This document shows positions 23,279 through 34,546 of a stretch of 64,000 nt of DNA, in pieces. Made by a program: the position numbers and the translations under genes. Where the stretch lies: the NCBI GenBank assembly GCA_004335835.1, contig RWJK01000888.1, forward strand, positions 1 through 64,000, given 5' to 3'. The DNA is from Scenedesmus sp. ARA3 (lineage: Eukaryota > Chlorophyta > Chlorophyceae > Sphaeropleales > Scenedesmaceae). Under the pieces are notes generated by a model that was not told where the DNA came from, searched no databases, and worked only from the letters and a program-made list of their open reading frames with translations. Position 1 is the stretch's first letter, and each line of letters opens with the position of its first letter.

Positions 23279-23833
23279 AGCGCGCTCTTGACATTTACGG
23301 CAGAAGAAGTTACCAGATCGACGATGAATGCATGGCTGCTTGGCCGAAGGGGTCACCAGATGGTCCTGTCAACTGCTTGCCCCGCCCTTTTTGCAGAAGG
23401 AAGGGCACATGCAACACGGCCGAATCACATGACGGACAAACAACTGAACTGCCTGAGAACAAGTTAGACAATTGCGAAGCTCCGAGGCACGGCAAGATAG
23501 TGGCATCCAGCCTGTACACCAGACTCAGCCTTGCTGGCACTGCAGCAGCGGTTGTTCAGTCCAGCCCACCAGCCATGCTTGTGAGCAACACACCGCTATA
23601 GCGTACTCACTGCCCCTGAGGTATGCACACATGACACAAATGCCAGCGCTGGCAGCCACGGCATAGCTGAAGCTGGTCTCTGCCGCAATAAGTCTTGGTC
23701 AACAGCATGGACGCTGGGCAGCCCACATGCCACTGCAGTCCAGCATTCAAGTCACGCTGGAGCATATGGTCTGCTCTATGTTGCCCCATAAGGCATGTAC
23801 ATGCCCACAAGTTATGCACAGCATCTGCGGCCC

Positions 23834-24076
23834 TCAGCTGCTGCCGAGCGCAGCAGCAGCCACTGGCAGCGCTGCCTGTGGCAGCTGCGTGGCTGGCGGC
23901 AGCTGCCCAATCGTGTCATACTTCCCGTTGTCCCTGGGGGGCCATGCTCGCACTGCCTGCGGCAGGGCACGCCCTTGCTCCTCAAACTTCTCCGGCTGCA
24001 CAGTTGGCGCAACAACGCCATGAGCAAGCAGCAGCAAGTAGCAGCAGAAGCTCAAGGTCAGGAGGCTGGCATCCAT
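23834..24076 (-). CDS. Possible small membrane or secreted protein (80 aa), unknown
   Basis: Open frame beginning MDASLLTLSFCCYLLLLAHG, a strongly hydrophobic N-terminus typical of a signal peptide or single membrane span. It is followed by a polar segment (PEKFEEQGRALPQAVRAWPP, DNGKYDTIGQLP) and an Ala/Pro-rich end. It sits alone between FNR and L15 on the same strand with no recognised introns. I do not recognise a family. The polar segment is less low-complexity than surrounding chance frames, which is the main reason to list it. It may equally be a chance frame in UTR sequence. Confidence 0.35.
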   Translation of the reverse strand: MDASLLTLSFCCYLLLLAHGVVAPTVQPEKFEEQGRALPQAVRAWPPRDNGKYDTIGQLPPATQLPQAALPVAAAALGSS

Positions 24077-24402
24077 CTGGCAGCAGCATGGCGGACTGCA
24101 TTGTGAGTAATGATGCATCAACCACTTCCTTAAGCGAATGGGCGCTCAGTGCTTGCGGAAGGAGAAAAGCAGCAAAGCTGCTGCTCTGCAACTCGATTGA
24201 GTCCTGTAGGTCGGGTGAATGGCAGCAGGCGTTGTCGCCTGCCTGCAGTGTGCCACCTGCCCCTCCGTAGCCTCTCTGCTGCCCCTGCCTGCGCCAGCAT
24301 GGCCTCATGAGCCAGGTGCCTGCAGCTATAGACATGCGCATGCCTTCCCTCTGTCAACAGACCCCACAGGTCCACATCGTAGCACAGAGCCGATGCCTGC
24401 AG

Positions 24403-26602
24403 CTAGCACCAGCCAGCATACGCTTTCAGGCCCACCTTGAGCAGCGCGCGCAGGCCCAGGCGCGTGTAGTACACGCGCGTGACGCTGCCGCCAGCAGCCT
24501 GCACCAGCTTCTGCGCTGCTGGGCTGGCGGAGCTGACCTGCAGGTGCAGCGGCACCTCCACGCGCTCCGTGCCCTGCGCAGCAGCCAAACCAAAGCACAG
24601 GCGTCAACGATTGTGATAAGCCTTATTGTGCTGGGGACGTGGCGGAAGCCGGTTGTAAAGGAGAGTGCAGAGCCTGGAGAGGGCACAGCAGGGCAAGGTC
24701 GGGTGTGGATGCCGCTGCTGTGACAGGCTAATGCTGCGCAGCTGCAAACACTGCGGACACCAACAGGCCATACCCTGACACATACTACTGCAAGCATGCA
24801 ACACAACAGGGCAGCAGCCAGATCATTGAAGGTGTTTCATTGGCACAGCCATCTGCACTTCCCTGCTGCTGCAATACAGCTGGCGTCCACTCACGTTTGC
24901 TACTAGCTCCACTCCCCAGCGGATGGTCTTGCTCACACAGCCAGAGTCGCGCAAGTCCTGCAGGACCAGGCAGCATCACCAGTGTCAAGCTCTGCACGTG
25001 ACACGCTGCTCGTCTTGCAGAGGACGGGCATGCTTGAAACAATCCGGTGCTCCCAGCTGCGCTGCTGCTGCTACTTCTGCTGCACAGTATCCATGCACGG
25101 AGCACAGCCTCCTTCGGAGTTGCAACAGGTCGCACCATCCAATGCCGTATGCCGCTGCTGCTGCTGCCATCCTTGTTGCTGCGTGCTGAATCCTGTCCTG
25201 TCAGCAACACCGCCGCAGCCTCACCTTCATGGTGATGGCCTGCGTGGTGTCCAGCAGCCCCAGCTGCGCCCAGCGCAGCACCTTGCTCAGCCCCACCTGG
25301 CGGAACAGCACCGGCGAGCTGCAGGCCGCCGCCGCCGCCGCCGCAGCAGCAGGTCAATTGTGCGCCAGCAGGCATGCAAGAGCCGCGGAGCAATGCCGTA
25401 ATGCATCCAGGCATGTACACCAATGCTGCAGGCATGTTGGCTCGCGCAACCAACCACAGCGCATGCCTGTACAGCAAGATATGTCAACGCGTGCAGTGGT
25501 GACTGGACCCACATGCAACTACTCTTGTTTGCAACAGCAACCAAACGTCGCGCGTTTAAAGCTGATATAGGCTGCAGCGCGCTCAGCACTTGCTGGCAAG
25601 CGCATGGCGCTGCTGCACGGCCGTGTTGCGTGCCAGCCGCCAGCTAGTCAGCTTTTCCGAGCTGAGCGTGTTTGCCTCACCTGGGTGTCACCCAAACTTT
25701 TGGATACTTCTTCAGCTGCTTCTGCCCGCCATCAAACAGGATGTGTGGCTTGCCACCTGGCAGCACGGCGGCAGCGCAGGTGCAGTGTGATGTCAGCAAG
25801 CTTCAGCAAGCTACAGAGCAGCCAGCAGCAGCGAATGTGCGCTTGCTACGCTTGGCCAGGGAAGCCAGCAACTCAGCTAAGGCCAGCACGGCGGACAACC
25901 TTGCCAGATAAAACACTGCACGACAAACCTGCTTCTGCTGGGCTGCTGCATCACAATGCATAACAGTGGGCGCTTCCGCGCACCTCCTTTGCGTGCTTTC
26001 TGACCCTTGATGCCCCTGCCGCAGTATGTGCCTCTGTCACTGCCGTTGCCCCTACCCCAGCGGATTGCCTGCAGCACACACAATATCCATGACATCCAAG
26101 TGCTAAAGGACTGGCCTTTGCGTGTTTAGCGCTTGTCTGATACGCTGATTTCCTACGGCAACAATTGAGGACAACTCAAGCGTATGCGCTGTTGGGTATC
26201 AGGGGGCTGGAACAGGCGCAGTGTTCTAGTGAGCGATGAAAAGGGTGATGCAAATTGCAATGGTATAGTTGCCAGCAAGTGCACATCAAGTAGGTGAGCA
26301 CTCACCGTTTTCCTGGACCCAGCGGCTGGTCCTATCCGACCTATCTGTACATAATGCTGCGGAGTCTGACTGCTGCCAGCTGCTGAGCACACACTGGTGT
26401 GTAGCTGCTGTTGCTGCTGGTGAAGGCCCAGAATGGAGGCAAATGGCTGCTGCAAGCCCCAACATATGCTGGCAGCAAGTACCCTGTGTGCTGATGTGAG
26501 CACTGCTGCTTCTGCTGCTGGGCAGGCCAGCTGCTGGCCTGCTGTGGGTGACAGCTGAGCAGCAACGCTGCCTACTAAGTTCAGCAGTCCTCTTCTTATC
26601 AT
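24403..26602 (-). CDS. MRPL15: Mitochondrial large-subunit ribosomal protein L15 (bL15m)
   Basis: Structural protein of the mitochondrial large ribosomal subunit. Six exons: 26602-26306, 26068-25984, 25756-25681, 25318-25225, 24957-24895 and 24573-24403, totalling 261 codons plus stop. The first exon encodes a long N-terminus rich in Ala, Gln and Ser, consistent with a mitochondrial presequence. The L15 core follows: RWGRGNGSDRGTYCGRGIKG with QKARKGG, the FDGGQKQLKKYPK segment, and a C-terminal VYYTRLGLRALLKVGLKAYA typical of mitochondrial rather than plastid L15. It is divergent from the CCR4 gene, with about 480 bp between start codons. The Gly/Arg core and tail make the family call firm; the mitochondrial location is inferred from the tail and N-terminus. 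Confidence 0.9.
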
Positions 26603-27084
26603 GATGAGGTGCCTGCAGTCTCAGATCAGCGTTTTGCCAGCGCTGCAGTACTGTGGTCACCTCTTGACAACAGAAGTGTCACTCCCAACACCAGTCGAAA
26701 GTGCTCGTTCTGCTACGAAAACAGCTTTGTTCTGTAGACGGGGAACTTCACCACTGAGCACACCACCCCCATACCCTAAGGCCTGGTTTGTTCTTTTGGC
26801 CAGCTGCGTCAGCCATCCCGTAGAGGCAGCCCTGGACGTCCTGAGTGCCGTACGCAATCAATACATTGTAGATCGCTCGCTGGCTGGCCGGCCCTCCAGG
26901 ACTCCACCTGCACACTTTGGCTGTTTTTTCTGCCCTGCCCTGCCTCCTGGCTGGCTGAGCTAGAGGGCAGGGCTATTATTGTTTATACAGAACACATTTT
27001 CCAGCTGAACACCTGCCATGGAGTGCGCAGCAGTATGAGCAACAAACAAGGCAGAAATGCTAGCTGCTTGCTCGCTGCTGGAGC
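26603..27084. promoter_or_regulatory. Divergent upstream region shared by L15 and CCR4
   Basis: 482 bp separate the L15 start codon (minus) from the CCR4 start codon (plus). The interval probably contains both promoters and 5' UTRs. I see no clear TATA box or repeated motif. Confidence 0.5.
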
Positions 27085-30000
27085 ATGAGTGTCAGCATAG
27101 TTTCCGCCCGGCTTCCCACCGGTGATACCCCCGTCTGCAATGTGACGCTAGAACCGTACGTGCTCATCAAGAGAGGGGAGACCACAGTCACCGCAGATGA
27201 CATACCAGAGGAGGGCAGCCCGGAGCCAGGGCTGCAGCTGCGATCCAGATGGTACAGGAGCAGCATACCGCGTGGGGGAGCCGTGTGTAGCGTGCACCCC
27301 GACAAGGAGGCCTCTGTGCAGTGCACCATCTGCCTGAAGAGCAAGGTGGCCGTGCACCTCAGCTATCACTGCACAGCAGAATGCTTCCGCAGCAGCTGGC
27401 AGCAGCACAGGGAGTACCACAGGCAGGCCCACGCCAACGGTGAGCCCTTGCCTTGCTACTGCCTCGCAGCACCTGCTCACAGCCTGCAAACACCTCGCAA
27501 CCAGCGGCATGCTGTTCAACTGTCATTTGCTGCTGCGATGTGTGCAGCAGGCAGGGATCATTATGCGTGTTTGTTTGATCACATGCAGGCCAGGAGAATG
27601 GGCTGGACACTCCAGGCAGCAAGGTGGTGAGCAGCACGATGAGCGCAGGAGGGGAGACGTGGGTGGAGGTGGGTACGCTGCTCTGGTATGAGTCAACAGT
27701 GTCGGTTGAGCAACAACCACTGCAGCTGCAGGACGTCTGGCAAAGCAGAATGTTGTGCGGCGCGCCCTGACAGCAGGCTGTTTCACAGTTTTATGAAATG
27801 CAGCGCGTTGGCACTGGTTTGACTGCTGAGCAGCAGCGCATCAGCTGGCTCACTACTGAGGCCAGTGGTGGTTGCGCGGCTGAGATCAGCATGGCGCAGG
27901 CACCCATCAATTTACGCCTTTTCGCCCTGCCTTTGCTACGTATGCCACGTGCCAAGCAGCTGCAGCTGGGTCACCAGAGTGTGGCAGCACAGTTGTATCC
28001 AGCGGCAGCAGCAGCTGTAGTAGCACCTGGTAGTGCTGTATGTGCACTCTCACCTGGACCCTTGGACCTTGCAAGTCTCTGCATGATCCAGTCACTGTGC
28101 CTGAACCTGTCATTGCGCCTGTCTGAGCGTCTCCCACAAGAGCTCTATTTACGGTACGCAGCAGCAGCCTCTTTCTGATCCGGTGCCGTGCGCTTGGTTT
28201 TTGACCGCGCTTCTCCTGCAATCGCCTGCAGGTGTCGCGCTCGCGCAAGTACACGCCCGCCAGCGACGACGTCGGCTTTGTGCTCAAGTACGAGTGCAGT
28301 ATCTGTGACGCCGCGCACCCCTACATCGACCTGGGTAGGCCCATGCTGGCCTTCACCAGCCGCGTGCGCCCCGCGCCCAACCTGCCTGTGCGCAACCTGG
28401 TGCCGCTGCCGCTGCCGCAAGGCGTGGCCAAGGGAGGGCCCAACAGCAGGTTCACGGTACTGTCATACAACATGCTGGCTGACCTGTACGCCAAGGTGCG
28501 CGCTTCGTGGATCAGCAGCATGATGTACTGTTACAGCTGCTGCAGCGCTGGTGTGCAGTACAGCAGTGCACAGGTATGCCTGCAGGTGGTTGCGCTTGCA
28601 CAGCAGAGAGGGCACAGAAGAACTTGCTGGCGCGCAGCTGCTTGCTTGCAGATGCAGCGTGCGTGGACATAGCGCGGCACAATCTGTCACCGTGCTGTGC
28701 TTAAAACTACATTCTGCTTGGTATTTTGACACTTTGTGCTGCGCTGCTTCTTGTCTTGTGTTTCTCCCGCCTTTCTCCTGCAGGGCGACGTGTACAACCA
28801 CTGCCCCGCGTGGACCATGGCGTGGCACTACCGCAAGCGCAACCTGCTCAAGGAGCTGCTCACGCACCGCCCAGACATCATGTGCCTGCAGGAGGTGCAG
28901 AGCGACCACTTCAGCGAGTACCTGCACCCCGAGCTCACCAAGGCTGGCTACATGGGCATCTACAAGAAGAAGACCACCGAAATCTTCACAGGCAGCCAGT
29001 ACACCATCGACGGCTGCGCCACCTTCTTCAGGTGAGCGATGAGTTGCGAAATGCAGCCATCAGGGATGCACATTGTGTGTAGAAGGAGTGTCAACAACAA
29101 CAGCTGTAGCAGATGTTTGTGGCTGCATGGCAGGGGCGCGGCGCTGTGCCTGCACAGCGTGATGCCTCAATGGCCTGCGCGCGCGTGCGTGCTTCCCTTG
29201 CTGCTTCCTCGTTACATCTCCAGTTCAGGTCCTCTGCTTCCAGTTGACGCCAGTTTAGGTCCTCTGCTTACATGTGTTGGAAATATATGTAATCTCTATG
29301 TCTACATCTCACCCGCGTACAAGCAGCTGGTTTGGCTTCTATCTATTATCCTTCGCATGCTTTATGTTACCCAGCATCAACTCCATCATCGCACCCTTTC
29401 ATAAACCTGCTGCACAGGTGTGAGCGCTTCCACCTGGTCAAGAGGTGACGAGCTGGAGTTGCTTGCACATACATCTCGCAACACGCAGCATGTCTGGCCT
29501 CTATTCGATGAGTTGCCCTGTACCTGACCTTTCACCCCCTGCTGTTGCCGCCCGCCAGGTGTGAGCGCTTCCACCTGGTCAAGAAGTACGAGGTGGAGTT
29601 CAACAAGGCAGCCATCAGCCTGGCTGACCAGATGACCAACCCGCACCAGAAGAAGGCGACCATGAACCGCCTGCTCAAGGTGCGGCAAGCAGACAGAAGA
29701 CAGCTATTAGCCGGCAGCTGTAGCATGCCAGCAGGCTGCAACAACCATTGGCATGATGTGGCGTCTCTATGCGTGAAGCGTTGCTGCTTGCAGGATTCTC
29801 AGAAACAAACGCTAGCGTTGGCAGTGGCCATGCTGCACACGCTCTCGTGTGCACCTGCAAGCGGGCTGGCTCGCTGACATGCTTAGCTGCCTGCTGCGCT
29901 GCGCGTCTGCTTGCAAGACGACGTTGTGCTCAGTGCTGTGCTGTGTTGATTGCTGCGCTGTGTTGATTGCTATGTTGTGTTGATTGCTGTGCTGATTGTT

Positions 30001-31415
30001 GTGCTGTGCTGAACGCGGCATGTGCTTGCAGGACAACGTGGCGCTCATTGCCGTGCTGGAGATGGCGCCCGACCCCGAGCGCAGCAGCAAGCAGCTCATC
30101 TGCGTGGCCAACACGCACATCCACGCCAACCCGGAGCTGAACGACGTGAAGCTGTGGCAGGTGCACACGCTGCTCAAGGGCCTGGAGAAGATCGCCAACA
30201 GGTGTGTTTGTACAGCGCGCTGCTGGGGCAGCCGGCGGCAGCAGTAGGCTGCAGCAAGCGTGGCAGTGCTCCTCGTGATTGCTTTGGAAGTGCTTGATAA
30301 GCCCAGCAAGTGGAAACAGATGCGCGCGTGAAGGAGCCGCCCTGTAGTCTGTACTTGTGTATACGCTTGCGGCGTGCTTCAGCTCAACAGTCCATCTGGT
30401 GAATTGACGTGGTGTGCTGTTTTGCTGCTGCAGCGCGGACATCCCCATGCTGGTGGCTGGCGACTTCAACAGCATCCCAGGCAGCGCGGCGCACTCGCTG
30501 CTGGTGAAGGGCCGCGTGGAGCCGCAGCAGCTGGTGAGAGGGCCGAGGCTGCGAACGCAGCAAGGCACAGCTATGCTGGACAGCTAGCAGTTGCAGCTGC
30601 AGGGCAGGCAGCTTGCAACAGCTGGCATGCATCAGACAGCTCAGCAGCTGCCTGCAGCTAACGCATCTTGTGCTTAAGCTCTGTCCTATGCCTCTCATTG
30701 CCAGCCAGCAGCTGTGCCGCTGCTCGCTCGCACTTCAGTTCTATATCTGCCTCACCCAACATAGCACATGGTACACAGCATACCAATGCCGCCACCGCCC
30801 GCTTGCAGGAGTCCTCTGTGGACCCGCTGGGCCTGCTGCGTGACACCAAGCTGCAGCACAGCCTGCCGCTGGCCTCCGCGTACGCGGCGCTGCTGGACCA
30901 CCCGCCCACCACGGAGCAGCTCAAGCGCCAGCGCGCGCGGCTGGACCCCACACACCGCGAGCCGCTGTTCACCAACCTCAACAGGTGAGCGGCAGCGGCT
31001 GCTGCTGTGGGGTGGGCTGCATGCAGTGTGCGGCGCATTGTGTCATGCATCAGCATGTTATTGCTAAAGCGCAAAGCGTGCCTGCATCATCAACCAGGCT
31101 TGCATGTTTGAGATGCTGAGGGCCTGGCCGCTTCACGCGACTCTTCCTGCAACGTGCTGCTCTGTTGTCAGATGCCCCAACAACCTTTGAATACCCTGCT
31201 GCTGATGCTGATGCTTTTGCTGCTGCAGGGACTTCAAGGCCACGCTGGACTATGTGCTGTACACCCGCGACAGCCTGGCCCCCGCTGGCCTGCTGGAGCT
31301 GCCTGCTGAGGCTGAGGTGGTGGCCAAGCCGGGTGACAGCCTGCCCAACGCCAACTGGAGCAGCGACCACGTGTGCTTGATGGCGGAGTTCCAGATCCTG
31401 CAGCACAAGGCATGA
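27085..31415 (+). CDS. CCR4: CCR4-type poly(A) deadenylase (plant-like, N-terminal zinc finger)
   Basis: Catalytic exonuclease of the CCR4-NOT complex, which shortens mRNA poly(A) tails in the cytoplasm. Nine exons: 27085-27439, 27589-27668, 28232-28495, 28784-29031, 29559-29679, 30032-30201, 30434-30533, 30809-30984 and 31229-31415. They sum exactly to 566 codons plus stop. Residues 1-120 carry a MYND-like zinc finger (CSVHPDKEASVQCTIC, SYHCTAECF, then spaced His), as in plant CCR4a/b, instead of the leucine-rich repeats of yeast and animal CCR4. The EEP nuclease domain shows VLSYNMLADLYA, MCLQEVQSDHF (catalytic Glu), ANTHIHANP, VAGDFNSIP (catalytic Asp/Asn), TLDYVLYT and NWSSDHVCLMAEF (catalytic Asp/His). 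All catalytic motifs are intact. Two introns contain partial copies of the following exon's 5' edge. Confidence 0.95.
29415..29460 (+). repeat. Intronic copy of the CCR4 exon 5 start
   Basis: About 45 bp nearly identical to 29556-29601, offset 141 bp, with an AG acceptor kept. In-frame use would meet a TGA after ERFHLVKR. Confidence 0.85.
29909..29945 (+). repeat. Intronic copy of the CCR4 exon 6 start
   Basis: Diverged copy of 30024-30060 (GCTTGCAGGACAACGTGGCG in the exon edge), offset 115 bp. The acceptor AG is AA here, so it should not be used. Confidence 0.6.
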
Positions 31416-32716
31416 CCTGCTGGCGTGATGCAGCAGCAGCTGCTGGCGGCTGCGCAGCAGCAGCAGCGGCAGCAGCACATTCTGGGGCAGATGCGGCAGC
31501 TGCTGGTAGAGCTGCAGGGCATGCATCAGCAGCGGCGGCAGCGGCAGCAGTGATAGTGCGGCAGCGGCGGCCGCTGGGGCGGCCAGCTGTCTGCAGCTGG
31601 AAGGAGTACCTGCAGCTGGAAGGAGTACTGTTGCACCTTGATTGGCTGCTGCTGCGGCTGGAGTCTGCAGGGGCGGCTGTGCACTGCAGCAGCAAGCGGC
31701 AGCAGGTCAGCAGCGGGGTAGCATGTGCTGACTGCCTGTGCTGCGACTGCCATGCATGACCGCACTGTAGATGCACGGTGTTGGCAGCAGCAAGGCTGCT
31801 GCGTCTGTCCAGGGCAGTTATCGAGTAGGGGAGGCTGCAGCGGCAGCAGCAGCAGCATTCACCCGGGGGTTTCGAGGGAGCTTTTGGTGAAGGGGTTTCA
31901 GGCTGCCGCAGCAGCGCCGGCAGCTGTGTGCTGCTTCATGTGGCTAGTGCGCAGCTGCTGCACAGCATGTTGTGTGCAGCTTATGTAGACGGGCGCTGCT
32001 GCTGCTTGGAGTTTTTATGTGTGCGTGTTGAGTTTTGACATCTGGCTGGCTGCTTGACGCAGCAGCCAGGTGTTGAGTGTGATCCATGTGGTGCATGTGT
32101 GCGTATGCGTGCATGCGCGTAGAGCCTGGTATCTTCTTTAGGAGCCGGCGTGTGTGCAGCTGGCGTGTGTGGCTGATGCCTGTGCCAGGCACAGTAGACA
32201 TCTACTCCGTAACAGGCACCTCTGGCGTAGCAAGGCGCCATGGCTGGCATTGCGCTGCGTGCTTGCAGCTTGGCTGCTGTGCATGTGGGTCGCGTTATGC
32301 AGCAGGTTTGCTGAGATTGCACCAGACAGCTCAGACAACACTTTCTTTGGCATGGGCAGGCTGTCATTTGCAGCTCATGCGCCCCTATTTTGTGACACCT
32401 GGCCGGGGGCATTGACTGCCAGCTTGCGTGGCTTGACATCATAAACCACCCCATGGTTCTCTCCTTTTTGACCAGCATACAAAGGTGATGGCACAATCTT
32501 GGTGCTGAAGCTCCGGCGAGCGTCTTGTGCATGCTTGTGCGCCACTGTGATGCTGGTTGGCTGCTGGTGGTGCCTCGCCCAGGCCTCTTTTGTACAACAT
32601 CGTGTTGCTGTCTGGTGCTGTCCAGCACGCTATGACATTGGGCACCGCTGCTGCATCAGGCTAGCCGTGCAGGAGTCGGGCACTGCGTGCCTTGTGTCGT
32701 GCTGGTGTGCTGTGTT

Positions 32717-32721
32717 TGTAA
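32717..32721 (+). terminator. First TGTAA after the CCR4 stop
   Basis: The first TGTAA I find on the plus strand after the stop at 31415, with a second at 32825-32829. If used, the CCR4 3' UTR is about 1.3-1.4 kb. Confidence 0.4.
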
Positions 32722-33711
32722 GCTGTGAGCATGCAGCAGCGGGTTTGAGCACGCCAGCTGTGGAATAGGGTGCCAGCTGCACTGTGCAGTGCATGCCGAG
32801 GCACCTGCACCTGTCGCTGCTAGTTGTAAGCTGAGCGCGCTGTACTAGCAAGCAATGTGAGCTGCCACATGCGCTGCTGGGTGCATAGGGGTGGTGCTGA
32901 TCCTTGCCGCCACCCACTGCCCAGCGTTGGCATATGCTGTTGCAGATTGTGCTCAAGCGCAGCAGCCTGAGGGCAGTGCTGATGCATGGTGTGGGGTGTG
33001 GTGTGGTTGCTGCCGCCTGCTTGCTTGCTGGTTTGTGGATGCTGCGCGTGCTGTGCGTGCATCCAAGGTGTGTGTGCTTTTTTGTCCTGACTGGATGCTT
33101 TCATAATCCAGCCAGGCGTCGGTTCGTTCCAGCAGCGCTGCTGCTGATGGCGCCAATGCAGCTGGTATCTTGCTGGCATTGTCGGGCGTAGCTTTGCAAG
33201 GACGAGTGGCCTATTGCCGTGAAAGGTAACAGGAGGTTTGTGGTGCAGTGATGAAGGTTTTCATCTTACGTAAGCGTACAGCTGTACAAGGAGTGCGCAG
33301 CGCCGCGTCAGCTGACGCTCTATGACAAATCGTGTAGCACAAGCTTTGGCATGCGAGCGTGCACTGTAGCTGCAGCTGCCTGGTTGCAACAGGCTGCAGC
33401 CTCACCAGCTCGTCGTCTGGGCAGCGCCGACATGCCGGCAGCTGACTACGACAAGGCCTAACCCGAACGGTGCAATCACGCATTGTTACAACGCACGGTG
33501 ATCTGCACACTCAAGTGTGGTGGCGTCCGTTCAAGCTACTCACAAGTCACCACCCATGCGATGTCACATCAAGAACCCGTGGAACCGGCTACTAGTAGTA
33601 CTTGAAGCAGCTCAAGCCATATGGGCTCCTGCTTCCTGCTGCACCCAAAAGACAAACAACCAGACTGCATCGCACAGTGCACACTGTCGTTCCTGCTGGG
33701 GCATGTTTTCA

Positions 33712-34160
33712 GCATCACATCACACCCAATTAGGTCTCCCAACTTCCTTGCAGCATCATGAAACAAGTGCCATTGGTGCGTGCCAAATTGATCACCCTCC
33801 CACCCACCCCCCGCTTCCGTCGCCCAGCATTCTCAACTTGCAACGCGCGCATCGTATCACACCCAACCAACATTCCCACATTGCTTGCAGTATGCCATAC
33901 GCTTGCAGTGGCGACGTTGCTATGGCTTCAATGGTAACATGATGATGATGATACGCTTGCAGTATGCCATAGCTGCACCACGTGCCCTTGACGCTTGCAG
34001 AAAGCAATCTCAACCTGCTGGCAACGTTCAAAACACACCATGTGCCTGTGGCGCATGCAACACGCTTTCCCATAGCACTCCCACCTTGCCATGAGCATCA
34101 CACATGACACCCAGCCAGCACTCTCAAGTTCAACGCAGGATTACATGACACCCATGGGGT
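33712..34160. repeat. Cluster of diverged short direct repeats
   Basis: At least three related segments (near 33712, 33826 and 34089) share AGCATCACA, CACACCCA and TCTCAA-type blocks in the same order. Two copies of ACGCTTGCAGTATGCCATA-like sequence lie at about 33890 and 33950, and ACATGACACCCA occurs twice at 34103 and 34143. The cluster is non-coding as far as I can see. Confidence 0.5.
34141..34145 (-). terminator. TGTAA polyadenylation signal of the ammonium transporter
   Basis: TGTAA on the minus strand about 400 nt after the AMT stop at 34547. Assigned by motif and position. Confidence 0.45.
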
Positions 34161-34546
34161 GTGTTATACAGAACGGTTATTATTTCAACACACCAGTGCT
34201 GGTCAGCCAGCCTTCCTAACTTCGCTGCAGAACAAACAACGAACAGCCACAACCTGCAGACAACCAACTTGACGCTCAACACGTATCAGGGGCAGGCGTA
34301 CAGGCCCCTCCGGCATGATGCCGGCACACAACCCCCGCAACAAAGCTGTGCCTTTCTCCGTCACACCAGCACAGCAGCCCTGCATCAGACACATCCCCTT
34401 CCCCAAGCCGGCCCCTCTTGACCGTGCCGGCGGTGCGGCACAGCAGCTCCGCGATACAAGCCTGAGGCTACACTGCGCCACCCTCGCGCTGGCACAGCAG
34501 CCCCACAACACCAGGCCGTGCCATCCTCACTCCTTCGCCCACAAGC

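Larger units (their letters stand above)
23135..24402. other. FNR promoter region and L15 3' side
   Basis: Apart from the FNR-proximal inverted repeat and a possible small membrane protein at 23834-24076, no other coding sequence is recognised here. The FNR promoter should lie in the first few hundred bases. Confidence 0.5.
31416..34546. other. Long 3' region between convergent CCR4 and AMT genes
   Basis: The CCR4 side (to about 32830) is probably a long 3' UTR rich in CAG and TG. The centre (33700-34160) contains diverged short repeats sharing CATCACA-CACCCA and CTTGCAG-type blocks. The AMT side has a minus-strand TGTAA at 34141-34145. Long frames exist on both strands, but none shows family motifs or consistent splice phasing. 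Confidence 0.5.

Noticed and set aside
31981..32628. 215-codon minus-strand frame downstream of CCR4
   Set aside because: Composition is that of chance translation of TG-rich UTR; no motifs or supporting splice sites.
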